Source: Pontibacter sp. HSC-14F20
Lineage (GTDB): Bacteria > Bacteroidota > Bacteroidia > Cytophagales > Hymenobacteraceae
DNA: 64,000 bases
NCBI RefSeq assembly: GCF_019599265.1
Contig: NZ_JAHZTC010000005.1
Coordinates: forward strand, 182,065 to 246,064
Reading direction: 5' to 3'
Under the pieces are notes generated by a model. That model had not been told where the DNA came from and made no database searches. It saw only the letters and a list, made by a program, of their open reading frames with translations. The position numbers were made by a program, and so were the translations under genes. Shown here in pieces: positions 52,612 to 60,762 of this stretch; within the stretch, counting starts at the first letter, position 1, and each line of letters begins with the position of its first letter.

Positions 52612-52633
52612 ACCGATTTAGTCTCTTTTACTT

Positions 52634-52828
52634 TTACCCATACCTTACCTGTTCTGCCAATGGTATGCTTAGATCTATGTCGCTTGTCAGCCGCACGGCA
52701 TCGGCGGCAGGATCATCGGCATACAAGCTAAGGGTGGCCTCTCCTACAAACACCATTCTCTGCCGAAGCTCCTTCAGCCCAAAGGCTACCTTCCTGAAGA
52801 TCTCTGTGTTTATTGCTTTACCGTCCAT
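52634..52828 (-). pseudogene. Truncated AbiEii-like nucleotidyltransferase
   Basis: 64 codons: MVFVGEATLSLYADDP and VRLTSDIDLSI match the start of nucleotidyltransferase toxins, where G-x-x-T/S-L-x-L-Y and DIDL form the metal site. The frame then ends at VRYG, and the remaining 200 or so residues are missing. The AlbA-type gene begins 22 nt later, so an insertion or deletion removed the 3' part. Its start overlaps the antitoxin-like gene by 11 nt. Confidence 0.75.
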
Positions 52829-53339
52829 CTAAAATTCGCTTTCTGAGCTCAACCTTTGCCAGCTCCCGCTCGCGGACCCTCCCTACGCGAAGCGCATCCA
52901 CCAGCGCCAAAAGCTCCTGCAGCTCGGGATTGTCAATGCAGGCCTCTACCACCGAAGGATAGAGCGGCTCTATCGCCTGTCCCCTTTCTGTGCCCTTGGC
53001 ATATGGCCAGACCAGCTTTTCACTGCCCATGATGAGCTTATTCAAGGGAGGTGCGCTGATTGCGGTAGGCACTCCCCTTACCATGGCACCGGGTTCTTGC
53101 GGAAATACGTAGCACACCCCATAGACAATGAACTCGAGCAGTTCATGGAGCATCACTTTCCGCTTCGGCTTGTTAATCAGCCCTGCCACGTAGGACTTGT
53201 GGAGGGATTCTGACACTTCTGAAGTGCTGATGCCCAACTCATGGGCTAAATCCTTCATCATCCAGGGCGCATCACTTTTCATCATGATGGCAAGTAGAAT
53301 GGCGATGTCCCGCGGACGCATGCCTCCGTGTTTTTTCAT
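52818..53339 (-). CDS. AbiEi-like antitoxin / winged-helix regulator
   Basis: A 173-residue protein. The first 60 residues form a winged helix (IAILLAIMMKSDAPWMMKDLAHELGISTSEVSESLHKSY). The rest is a conserved C-terminal part (PPLNKLIMGSEKLVWPYAKG). Such proteins accompany AbiEii-type nucleotidyltransferases as antitoxin and repressor. Here the toxin gene is only a stump, so this antitoxin is probably an orphan. GC-rich like the integrase. Confidence 0.72.
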   Translation of the reverse strand: MKKHGGMRPRDIAILLAIMMKSDAPWMMKDLAHELGISTSEVSESLHKSYVAGLINKPKRKVMLHELLEFIVYGVCYVFPQEPGAMVRGVPTAISAPPLNKLIMGSEKLVWPYAKGTERGQAIEPLYPSVVEACIDNPELQELLALVDALRVGRVRERELAKVELRKRILDGR

Positions 53340-53442
53340 AACTATTAATTTTCGATTCGCGAATTACAAATTAATAGTTAATACTGTAAGACAGGAATTT
53401 TTAGTCAGGCTGGTTGCTAAAACGGTAGATGCCTACCCTCCG

Positions 53443-54657
53443 CTATAGCTTCAGCTTCTCCCGCAGCTGCTGCATGTCCTCACTCACCTTCCGGTCCAGG
53501 ATCTTTGCGTAGTGCTGGGTGGTCCTGATGTTGGTGTGCCCTAGCATCCGGCTCACCGTCTCAATCGGTACCCCGTTGCTTAGCGTGACGGTGGTGGCGA
53601 AGGTGTGGCGGGCGATGTGGAAGGTGAGCGTCTTGCGGATACCGCACACGTCGGCGATCTCCTTGAGGTAGGCGTTCATCTTCTGGTTGCTCAGCACCGG
53701 CAGTACTTTGTCCTGATAAAGGCACTGGGGATGGTCCTGGTAGCGCTCCACAATCTCCAGGGCCACCGGCAGGAGCGGGATCCGGGAGGGCGTCTCGGTC
53801 TTTTGCCGCCGGGTGAAGACCCACCTTTGCCCGTCCATCCCCTTCCCGATCTCGGATCGTTTAAGCTGCTGCACGTCCACGTAGGCAAGGCCGGTGTAGC
53901 AGCTGAAGAGGAACACGTCCCGCACCTGAGCAAGCCGCTCGGTGGCGAACTCCTTTTCCGCCATCTGCTGCAGCTCTGCCTCGGTGAGGCACTCGCGCAC
54001 CACCTCCCGCTTGCTCATCTTGTAGCCCAGGAAGGGGTCGCGCTCCAGCCAGCCATTCTTCAGGCACAGGTGAATGACCTTCTTGAAGTTGGCCAGGTAC
54101 TTCATGGTGGTGTTGTGGGCACAGCTTCGCTCGGTCTTGAACCAGAACTCGTAGTCAGTGATAAAGCCGTAGGAGAGCTTCTTCACGTCCATGTCCTCCA
54201 CACCGTACTTCCACCGGATGAAGTCCCGGGTGTGCTGCAGGGAGGTGGCGTAGCGCTCCATGGTGCCCGGGGCGTAGTCCTTGCCCACCAGCTGGGCCAT
54301 CTGCCCGTTGTGCATCTGAAACACCTCCAGCAGCAGCACCGGCTTCTCCTCCACTCCCATCCACTTCTCCCGGAAGCTCTCCAGTGTGACGGGCCTGCCC
54401 TCCTCGAGTAACTCCCGGTGATGGGCGTATGCCTTAGTCCGCAGGGTGTCTAAGTAAGCATTCACGCTCCGGGCCTCGGCCGAGCTGCCCTTCATTTTGC
54501 CCGCCTCCACCGACCAGCGCTCTGGCGAGACGTAGCGGTGAGTGCTCAGCTCCAGCCGCCTGCCCTGCAGCGTGACGCGCAGGTAGATCGGCACAAGGTT
54601 GTCCTTGGTGGTCTTGGCTTTCCTGCCGTAGAACAGGATACTGATCTTGGTGTCCAT
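53443..54657 (-). CDS. Tyrosine recombinase, Bacteroidota island integrase
   Basis: A 404-residue integrase from the ATG at 54657, chosen because AGGAGG (54663-54668) lies just before it; the frame extends upstream. The N-terminal arm-binding and SAM-like core domains (1-200) precede the catalytic domain: TGLAYVDVQQLK, RQKTETPSRIPLL (Lys), HIARHTFAT (His-x-x-Arg), LGHTNIRTTQHYAKI (His and the nucleophile Tyr). The box I arginine is replaced (TGLAYVD), as in many Bacteroidota integrases. It is adjacent to tRNA-Ser and should drive an integrative element to its left. Confidence 0.92.
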   Translation of the reverse strand: MDTKISILFYGRKAKTTKDNLVPIYLRVTLQGRRLELSTHRYVSPERWSVEAGKMKGSSAEARSVNAYLDTLRTKAYAHHRELLEEGRPVTLESFREKWMGVEEKPVLLLEVFQMHNGQMAQLVGKDYAPGTMERYATSLQHTRDFIRWKYGVEDMDVKKLSYGFITDYEFWFKTERSCAHNTTMKYLANFKKVIHLCLKNGWLERDPFLGYKMSKREVVRECLTEAELQQMAEKEFATERLAQVRDVFLFSCYTGLAYVDVQQLKRSEIGKGMDGQRWVFTRRQKTETPSRIPLLPVALEIVERYQDHPQCLYQDKVLPVLSNQKMNAYLKEIADVCGIRKTLTFHIARHTFATTVTLSNGVPIETVSRMLGHTNIRTTQHYAKILDRKVSEDMQQLREKLKL

Positions 54658-54706
54658 ACAACTCCTCCTTTTATGCTTAAAATTAACATTCAAACGAAGG
54701 CTGCAC

Positions 54707-54731
54707 AAGATGTAAAAATATTGTACATCTT
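54707..54731. promoter_or_regulatory. Operator-like dyad in the integrase promoter
   Basis: AAGATGTA (54707-54714) and TACATCTT (54724-54731) are an exact inverted repeat with a 9-nt spacer, 50-75 bp before the integrase start. On the minus strand TAATTTTA, a near match to the -7 element, lies between it and the start with a TTG 20 nt upstream. Confidence 0.45.
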
Positions 54732-54755
54732 CCTTACATCCAGTTAGTTACACAT

Positions 54756-54800
54756 AAATTCGGGTACCCGGAAACGGATCGGCTTCGGGTACCCGAATTT
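54756..54800. repeat. Large inverted repeat with palindromic arms
   Basis: AAATTCGGGTACCCG (54756-54770) and CGGGTACCCGAATTT (54786-54800) are exact inverted copies around a 15-nt centre. Each arm contains the palindrome CGGGTACCCG, so the arms are also 10-bp direct repeats. It lies 100 bp before the integrase and 110 bp from the tRNA 3' end, where integrase or excisionase arm sites are expected. Confidence 0.6.
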
Positions 54801-54850
54801 GCTGCCTCAGAAAGGAGAGAAATCGAAAAATTCAGGTGGGGCTAGAAACA

Positions 54851-54885
54851 AAAAAGCCCTTAAATCGCTGATTTAAGGGCTTTTT
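54851..54885. terminator. Bidirectional terminator between tRNA-Ser and integrase
   Basis: AAAAAGCCCTTAAATC (54851-54866) and its exact complement (54870-54885) form a 16-bp stem with a 3-nt loop and T/A runs at the base on both strands. It ends the tRNA transcript. Confidence 0.85.
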
Positions 54886-54908
54886 ATGCTAACTGATAAG
54901 TTACTCCG

Positions 54909-54996
54909 CAGAGAGCAAGGGATTCGAACCCTTGATACCCTTTTGAGGTATACACACTTTCCAGGCGTGCTCCTTCGACCACTCGGACAGCTCTCT
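54909..54996 (-). tRNA. tRNA-Ser(GGA)
   Basis: Reading the minus strand from 54996: acceptor arm AGAGAGC pairs with GCTCTCT (7 bp), followed by a G discriminator at 54909, as expected for serine. The anticodon loop is CCTGGAAAG with anticodon GGA, and a long variable arm (about 17 nt) identifies a class II tRNA. The T arm reads AAGGGTTCGAATCCCTT. CCA is not encoded. The 3' end points to the integrase, so it is the likely attachment site. Confidence 0.95.
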
Positions 54997-55076
54997 ATTA
55001 TGGTGCAAATATACGCCAATAACTTACACTATCGCAAATTTTTGCCTTCCTATACCTTATAAATATATTGTCGGGG

Positions 55077-56141
55077 CTAGATGGAGATCTCTCCGCGCAG
55101 GTTACTGGCAAGCAGCTCACGGGTTTGCGTCGCCGGCAGATCGAGTCCCAACACAAACATTAGTTTCGTAATAGCCGCCTCCGTCGTAATGTCATCGCCC
55201 CCAATCACGCCCATGTTGAGCAGGAACTTACTTGTTTCGTAGCGGCCCTGGTCTACCCTGCCTTCATCGCACTGAGACACATTCAGTATAAAAATCCCTT
55301 TAGAAATGGCTTCTTCCAGCATCTCGAGTAACCAGCCCGATGTAGGGGCATTGCCTGCGCCAAATGTTTCGAGCACTACCCCGCGCAGCTCCGGCGTTTC
55401 CAGCACACTGCGTATGACCTGCGGCGTTATACCTGGAAAAAGCTTCAGTATTGCTACATTATCATCCAATTGCTGGTGCACATGAAGTGTTTTTTCCGGA
55501 TGTGGCAGAATCGCACTTTCATAAAAATCGATGCTGATGCCTGCTTTGGCCAGCAGCGGATAATTCTCCGATTTAAAGGCATTGAAATGACGGCTCTCTA
55601 CCTTTTTAGCCCGGTTACCCCTGATCAGCAGATTATGGAAATAGATGCAAACCTCCGGCACAATACTCTTGCCATTGACTTTGGTTGCCGCTATCTGCAG
55701 GGCCGTAATCAGGTTAGCACGGGCATCGGTGCGGGTACGACCGATGGGCACCTGCGCCCCGGTAAAGATGACGGGTTTCTCCAGGTTCTCGAGCAGGTAA
55801 CTGATGGCAGAGGCACTATAGGCCATGGTATCAGTGCCATGCAGCACAACGAAACCGTCGTAATCAGCATAGTTGTCACGGATCAGGTTGGCCAACATCA
55901 GCCAGTCAGTGGGTGCTACATTAGACGAATCGATGGCCGGCTCTATGCTCAGCACCGTCAGCATATACTTGAAATTGCTCAACTCGGGCACTTTCTCCAG
56001 TATCTGGCTGAAATTGAAAGGTATCAGATGATGTTTTTCGTCATACACCATGCCTACTGTACCACCTGTATAAATAATGAGAATGGACGCCTCCGGATGT
56101 GCAGGCGCGGCAGTATCGATGCTTATTTTTACGACAGCCAT
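55077..56141 (-). CDS. ansA: Type I L-asparaginase
   Basis: A 354-residue cytoplasmic asparaginase that hydrolyses asparagine to aspartate and ammonia. The two active-site threonine motifs are present: IYTGGTVGM and LHGTDTMAYSASA, with IGRTRTDARANLITAL and the late NVSQCDEGRV. There is no signal peptide. It ends 3 nt before the tatD stop region is reached upstream, so it is cotranscribed with tatD in the order tatD-ansA. Part of the core-like right flank. Confidence 0.93.
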   Translation of the reverse strand: MAVVKISIDTAAPAHPEASILIIYTGGTVGMVYDEKHHLIPFNFSQILEKVPELSNFKYMLTVLSIEPAIDSSNVAPTDWLMLANLIRDNYADYDGFVVLHGTDTMAYSASAISYLLENLEKPVIFTGAQVPIGRTRTDARANLITALQIAATKVNGKSIVPEVCIYFHNLLIRGNRAKKVESRHFNAFKSENYPLLAKAGISIDFYESAILPHPEKTLHVHQQLDDNVAILKLFPGITPQVIRSVLETPELRGVVLETFGAGNAPTSGWLLEMLEEAISKGIFILNVSQCDEGRVDQGRYETSKFLLNMGVIGGDDITTEAAITKLMFVLGLDLPATQTRELLASNLRGEISI

Positions 56142-56144
56142 AAC

Positions 56145-56912
56145 TTAGAGCGTGAAAAGGTTAAGGGCATTCTGGGTAGTAGTTTGTGCTACTTCTTCTA
56201 ATGGTTTCTGCATAAGTTCAGCTACACGACGGGCCACCAGTGGCAGGTATACGGGCTCGTTGCGCTTGCCACGATGAGGCACGGGCGCCAGGTAAGGGCA
56301 GTCCGTCTCCAGCACCACGTCATCCAGACTTACATGGGGCAACACCTTGTCCAGACCACCGTTCTTGAAGGTAGCCACGCCTCCTATACCCATCAGAAAG
56401 CCAAGCTCTTTTACTTTGGTCGCCTGCTCCACCGTACCCGAAAAGCAGTGGAATATACCTTTCAGACTACCATCCTGCGCTGCGGCTATGATCTCGTAAG
56501 TTTCACCGAAAGAATCGCGGGTATGCAACACGATCGGAAGCCGGTGCTTTTTGGCCAGCGCTACCTGTACTTTCAGGGCTTCCTGCTGCTGTGGCAGAAA
56601 CGTCTTGTCCCAGTACAGATCGATACCACATTCACCCACAGCCGCAAACTTTCGCTTGCCCAGCCACTCCTCCACCAGGTATAGCTCCTGCTCAAAATCC
56701 TTGTTTACCGAAGTCGGGTGCAGGCCCATCATGGCGATGCACTGCTCGGGATGCTTTTCCTCTGTCTCCAGCATCACATCAATGGAGGTATGGTCGATGT
56801 TGGGCATGTAGATTTTCTCTACGCCTGCTTCGAGCGCCTGTGCCAGTGCCTCCTCCCGGTCCTGCTTAAACTGCTCTGAATAGATATGTGCGTGCGAATC
56901 AACTAAAGTCAT
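56145..56912 (-). CDS. tatD: TatD-family metal-dependent DNase
   Basis: A 255-residue TIM-barrel hydrolase. Metal ligands are visible: DSHAHI (His-x-His), GECGIDLYWD (Glu), LHTRDSF (His), FHCFSG (His) and ETDCPYLAP (Asp). TatD enzymes are 3'-5' exonucleases or DNases linked to DNA repair and fragmentation. The ansA gene follows after 3 nt. Upstream, 240 bp of gene-free DNA contain near matches to the -7 element (TATATTTA) but no full promoter. Confidence 0.93.
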   Translation of the reverse strand: MTLVDSHAHIYSEQFKQDREEALAQALEAGVEKIYMPNIDHTSIDVMLETEEKHPEQCIAMMGLHPTSVNKDFEQELYLVEEWLGKRKFAAVGECGIDLYWDKTFLPQQQEALKVQVALAKKHRLPIVLHTRDSFGETYEIIAAAQDGSLKGIFHCFSGTVEQATKVKELGFLMGIGGVATFKNGGLDKVLPHVSLDDVVLETDCPYLAPVPHRGKRNEPVYLPLVARRVAELMQKPLEEVAQTTTQNALNLFTL

Positions 56913-57154
56913 CTGTGTCGTTTTGGATCAAATTATCTCGACTCAAAGGTCCGAACTAATGGTTAAGGCTGCAAGGCCCTTTTTATATAGCATCTCCCTG
57001 ATAGCAATGATGCCTAATATAAATATAGACTGATGGAGGCAGAAATACATGTGCACGATTTGGACAGGTCGCGCTCTGTACCTATAATGAATCTGTAGCT
57101 TCTCACGTTACTGCAACATACGGTGTAACCTCGCTATAGCAGTTCACTTAAACC

Positions 57155-58246
57155 CTAATATTTCCTACCCTTCCACTTCACTTTTGTTGGCAGAAAGAAG
57201 TAGAGGATCAGTATGAACGTTGTGACCAGCAGGTATAGCTCGAAGAGGATGTACTGCCACCAGGAGGCGCTGCGGTTGAGTCGTTTCAGGCAAATATGCA
57301 TGAATAGGCTCTGAAGCAGCAGTTTGACCACCGCGATGCTAAGCGCTATACCTACAGAGGCCTTGAAAAAGAAAGGGATTAGGACAGGATAATAGGCAGA
57401 GTGTAGCACAAAAAGTGCGAACATATACTTGGGCATGAACACCGAGCCACGCATCCAGCGCTTGCGTTGTTCCAGCAACGAGCCGTAGTCAGGAGCAGGC
57501 GCTGACCAAGCAAGTACCTTGCTGTCATACAGGTTCCGGAAACCGTAGCCCCGTTTCAGAATCTGGTTGAAAATAGCAATGTCTTCTGTGATCGAAAATG
57601 GAATATTCTCAAAACCGCCCACCGATTCATATGCCTCTCGGGTCAGGAGCATGTTGTTGCCCATGGTGGTGACCGGCATATTCAGGTCGCTGAACACCTG
57701 CATCAGCCCGATCGAAAACAGCCAGTCCATACGCTGCATTTTGTCGAACAGCCTATTGCCGGTTACGGTGGTAAGTCCTGTCACAACGCCCACCTTTTTA
57801 TCCAAACCCGACAGCATAGCCTTTACCCAGGTGGGTGGTACTTTAATATCGGCATCAGTGAAGAGGAAAATATCAGTAGTGGCTTCTCTTGCCAGGTGGG
57901 CCAGCACATTGGCTTTGCCCCTCGCCTGCCCCATGGTGTGCGAAATGGGTATACAGGTATAGCCGGGCCTGTCTTTGATGAAGGCTTCAACCAGGGCACG
58001 GGTCTGGTCTGTGGAGGCATCGTCGCCGATCAGCACTTCTAACTTTTCGGAGGGGTAATCGAGCGAGGCGATGGCCTGCAGACAAGCTAGGATATTATGC
58101 TCTTCGTTACGGGCAGCGATCAGGATGTTGACGCGCGGAAAGTCGGTAACTTTTGAGGTATGACGCCTGCGGTTGAAGAGCAGCAACAGGAGGAGCACTC
58201 CGAACACAAAAAAATAAAGTATAAAATAGGCGACAGATACCATCAT
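57155..58246 (-). CDS. Family 2 glycosyltransferase, membrane-bound
   Basis: A 363-residue enzyme from the ATG at 58246, which overlaps the upstream deacetylase stop (ATGATG); the frame extends to 58438 but only as a shadow of that gene. One membrane helix (5-24) precedes the GT2 domain: NILIAARNEE, IGDDASTDQT, FTDADI (DxD), and QRKRW. Three C-terminal membrane helices follow. It probably adds sugars to an outer polysaccharide or lipid on the inner face of the membrane. Coupled to the deacetylase by 4-nt overlap. Confidence 0.88.
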   Translation of the reverse strand: MMVSVAYFILYFFVFGVLLLLLLFNRRRHTSKVTDFPRVNILIAARNEEHNILACLQAIASLDYPSEKLEVLIGDDASTDQTRALVEAFIKDRPGYTCIPISHTMGQARGKANVLAHLAREATTDIFLFTDADIKVPPTWVKAMLSGLDKKVGVVTGLTTVTGNRLFDKMQRMDWLFSIGLMQVFSDLNMPVTTMGNNMLLTREAYESVGGFENIPFSITEDIAIFNQILKRGYGFRNLYDSKVLAWSAPAPDYGSLLEQRKRWMRGSVFMPKYMFALFVLHSAYYPVLIPFFFKASVGIALSIAVVKLLLQSLFMHICLKRLNRSASWWQYILFELYLLVTTFILILYFFLPTKVKWKGRKY

Positions 58247-58878
58247 AGGGATCGGAAGGTATAGCCCTGTGCGGTAAAATGTTCCAGATATCGGGGCAGG
58301 GCGTATTGCATGTTTCGCTGGGCCTTCAGGCTGTCGTGGAATACGATGATGCTGCCGCTTTGGGTACAACGGATGGCTTCTCGCAGGCATTTTTCGGGGC
58401 TGAGCGAGCGGTCGTAGTCGTTGGTGAGCACATCCCACATTACCAGTTCATAATCAGGCCGCAAGGCCGCTGCCTGTTTTAGGGTGATGCGCCCGTAGGG
58501 AGGCCGGAATAACTTGAGCTGCGCTGCACTTGGGTCGAGCTGCTCAAGTTCCTGCTGACACTGCTGCACATTATCGAGGTAGCGCTCCAGCGATGTTTCC
58601 CAGCCACGCAAATGGTTGTGCGTATGGTTTGCCAACCGATGGCCCTGTTCCAAAATCTGCTTTGCTATACCTTGGTGCTTCACCAGGTTATCACCCACCG
58701 CAAAAAAAGTCGCTTTGGCCTTGTACTGCACCAGTTGCTCCAGCACCCAGGGCGTTACCTTAGGTATAGGTCCGTCATCAAAGGTCAGGTATAGCACCTT
58801 GCCCTGCTCCTCTCGTAGCCATGTATAGCCAGGCAAAATCTTTCGAAGCAAAGCAGGTGTTTTGTAGAGGCGGAGCAA
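58243..58878 (-). CDS. Polysaccharide deacetylase (NodB family)
   Basis: A 211-residue deacetylase domain. TFDDGP (catalytic Asp and metal Asp), NHTHNH (metal His-x3-His) and RPPYG are all present, followed by VMWDVLTNDYD and VFHDS. It removes acetyl groups from polysaccharide, and with the coupled GT2 gene probably modifies a surface polymer. No signal peptide is seen in the first residues, so it may be cytoplasmic or the true start may lie upstream. Confidence 0.9.
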   Translation of the reverse strand: MLRLYKTPALLRKILPGYTWLREEQGKVLYLTFDDGPIPKVTPWVLEQLVQYKAKATFFAVGDNLVKHQGIAKQILEQGHRLANHTHNHLRGWETSLERYLDNVQQCQQELEQLDPSAAQLKLFRPPYGRITLKQAAALRPDYELVMWDVLTNDYDRSLSPEKCLREAIRCTQSGSIIVFHDSLKAQRNMQYALPRYLEHFTAQGYTFRSL

Positions 58879-58886
58879 TTGAAATG

Positions 58887-58930
58887 TTGGTGGTTAAATT
58901 GTTGAATTGTTAGATGGTTGAATTGCTAAT
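58887..58930. repeat. AT-rich intergenic repeat, copy 1
   Basis: A stretch made of AATTGTT/TTGAATTG words. It shares AATTGTTAG-x-TGGTTGAATTG with the complement of 63798-63846, with one mismatch. A related, inverted block lies at 59022-59060. It lies just before the deacetylase start. Confidence 0.5.
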
Positions 58931-59021
58931 CGTTAACCGGCATTTTAAGAAAACAATCATCCTAAGTCTTTTGATACGCTGGAGGCATTCTATATCTTAC
59001 GCTGAAATTGACTCTATTCTA

Positions 59022-59060
59022 TTTAAAAACAATTTAACAACATAGCAATTTAACAATTCA
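59022..59060. repeat. AT-rich intergenic repeat, copy 2 (inverted)
   Basis: The words CAATTTAACAA and GCAATTTAACAATTC recur in the opposite orientation to the block at 58887. The pair flanks about 90 bp of gene-free DNA between the phosphatase and deacetylase genes. Confidence 0.45.
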
Positions 59061-59062
59061 CC

Positions 59063-60286
59063 CTACTTAAACCTGCATGAGAGCAGTGTAATGTCATCAC
59101 TGAAAGTAGACTCTTCGTTGAAAAGATTGATGGCATTGAGTAATTGCATGTGCAGCATTTTGGAGCTCAGGAAACGGTTCTTCTGCAAAAACTCAATCGT
59201 GCCTTCTATGCCGAACTCCGACTCATCTTCGTCAAATACCTCCGTCAGGCCGTCGGTATAGCAAAGTAGCACGGCATCGTGGGGCACATGGATCTTGCCC
59301 ACATTCATGAAAGGCAGCACATCGAACACGCCCAGCATGGTGCAACCGTCGTTGAGCAGGTCGTGTGTGTTGTTTTCGTAGAGCAGAATCGGTGCATTGT
59401 GGCCGGCGTTCACATAACTCAATTCGCGTGTACTGCGGTTGAAAATCGCAACGAAGGTCGTGATAAACTTTTCGGCAATCGCATTGCGGTAGATCAGGTG
59501 ATTAAGCTCCGACACTACCGTATTTAAGTCGGCTGTCTGGCGCAAAATGGTGCGTAATCCCGCCTGAAAGTTCGACATCAAGAGCGAAGCCGGGACACCT
59601 TTACCAGACACGTCGGCGACGCAAAACAGAAACTGGTCCTTGTCTATTTCAATAAAATCGTAGTAGTCGCCGCCGATGGAGGAGTGCGGAATGTAGCTGG
59701 CATGGATGGCCACGTCCTTGTCGTTGGGCAGCTTCTTCGGAAAAAGCATGGACTGCACCTCGCGGGCAATTTCGATCTCTTTGCGGATAGATTCCTGCGC
59801 CAGACGTTGCCGTGCCATGCGGTGGTTTTCAATAGCCACCAGCATGATATTACTCACCGTCTGCACAAAATTCAGTGCCTCAATATTCGTATAATAAGGC
59901 TGAATCTTTCCGATCATCACAAAAGCGAGCACTTTGCCATTGTGCAGAATCGGGATCACGATCTCGAAATTGCGCCACTTTTTGTCTACGCTCAGCTTGG
60001 ACATGCGGGTGATCTCCTTGAGTTCGAGAATAGCTTCGGGGAGGTGTTGTTTGGCGGGCTCCAGGTCGGTGCCAAAGCTTACTTTGCAATCCCACTTCTC
60101 GTCGTGCACAAACAGCGCCAGCCGGTTAATCTGCAACTGGGCAAGCAGCGTAAAGCGGTATATTTTGTAGAGCGCCTCTTCGGGCAGGTTGTCGTTAATC
60201 GCCTGGGTGATTTCCAACAAGGCCGATAATTCCAGCTTTTTGAGGTTTAACTCTTGCTGTATGTTCGGAGCGACTATTTCAGGCAT
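59063..60286 (-). CDS. GAF-SpoIIE type protein phosphatase
   Basis: A 407-residue PP2C-family regulator. The N-terminal half is a GAF-like sensor (about 30-165). A helical linker with EIAREVQSMLFP leads into the SpoIIE domain: GGDYYDF, VADVSGKGVPASLLM, NAGHNAP, LLCYTDGLTEV and DDITLL, all with the metal aspartates. Enzymes of this kind dephosphorylate anti-anti-sigma factors in partner-switching. The partner genes are not in view. Upstream 217 bp hold hairpins but no gene. Confidence 0.92.
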   Translation of the reverse strand: MPEIVAPNIQQELNLKKLELSALLEITQAINDNLPEEALYKIYRFTLLAQLQINRLALFVHDEKWDCKVSFGTDLEPAKQHLPEAILELKEITRMSKLSVDKKWRNFEIVIPILHNGKVLAFVMIGKIQPYYTNIEALNFVQTVSNIMLVAIENHRMARQRLAQESIRKEIEIAREVQSMLFPKKLPNDKDVAIHASYIPHSSIGGDYYDFIEIDKDQFLFCVADVSGKGVPASLLMSNFQAGLRTILRQTADLNTVVSELNHLIYRNAIAEKFITTFVAIFNRSTRELSYVNAGHNAPILLYENNTHDLLNDGCTMLGVFDVLPFMNVGKIHVPHDAVLLCYTDGLTEVFDEDESEFGIEGTIEFLQKNRFLSSKMLHMQLLNAINLFNEESTFSDDITLLSCRFK

Positions 60287-60333
60287 TCGGATTCATAGTT
60301 TAGGTTGGCGGAAAATCCGCACGCGGGGACTCT

Positions 60334-60355
60334 CGTGCCAGTTATACCTGGCACG
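60334..60355. repeat. 8-bp hairpin upstream of the phosphatase gene
   Basis: CGTGCCAG (60334-60341) pairs perfectly with CTGGCACG (60348-60355), and a second stem GCGGA-AAA-TCCGC lies at 60308-60320. They lie between the 60505 gene end and the phosphatase start, so they could end the former transcript. There is no T run. Confidence 0.4.
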
Positions 60356-60504
60356 CAGGTATAGACCTCGTAAATTTACAAAAATTCAACTGCATTCTTT
60401 ACCAAACCCTCCAAATCCTTTGAAATTATACGTATTCGTCTCAGACGCACAAATGCTACTACGTAGTGCGTGTATTTATGCGGGCATGTACCGGAAACAC
60501 CCTA

Positions 60505-60762
60505 TCAGACAGAATTATGCACCACCAGTCCGGCTTTGGTGGCCAGGAAAAAGTAGTGCTGGCAATGCGTCCCAAAGGTAGCTTCGTCGTAGTCGTGCTC
60601 CGTGTCCGGGTCGGGGTATAGTATCCGGACGTATCCTTTGGAGATCAGGTCGCGCAGGGCGGCGCAGAGTTCCTCGTCCATCAGGGCGCTGGTGCTTTTC
60701 AGGTCGGTGTAGGACGTCACAAAATAGAGTTCGTCCATGATGGCAAATTCATTCTCAGTCAT
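60505..60762 (-). CDS. Unknown small acidic protein
   Basis: An 85-residue protein from the ATG at 60762 (MTENEFAIMDELYFVTS), overlapping the GT2 gene end by 8 nt. It includes SALMDEELCAALRDLISKGYVRIL, a winged-helix-like pattern, and a wing-like YPDPDTEHDYDE. It may bind DNA or act as a small regulator of the sugar operon. The frame also opens at 60810 but inside the glycosyltransferase gene. Confidence 0.65.
   Translation of the reverse strand: MTENEFAIMDELYFVTSYTDLKSTSALMDEELCAALRDLISKGYVRILYPDPDTEHDYDEATFGTHCQHYFFLATKAGLVVHNSV

Noticed and set aside
53605..54411. 268-codon plus-strand frame opposite the integrase
   Set aside because: Shadow of a GC-rich gene: low-complexity Leu/His/Gly composition and no start signal, while the minus-strand frame has all recombinase motifs.
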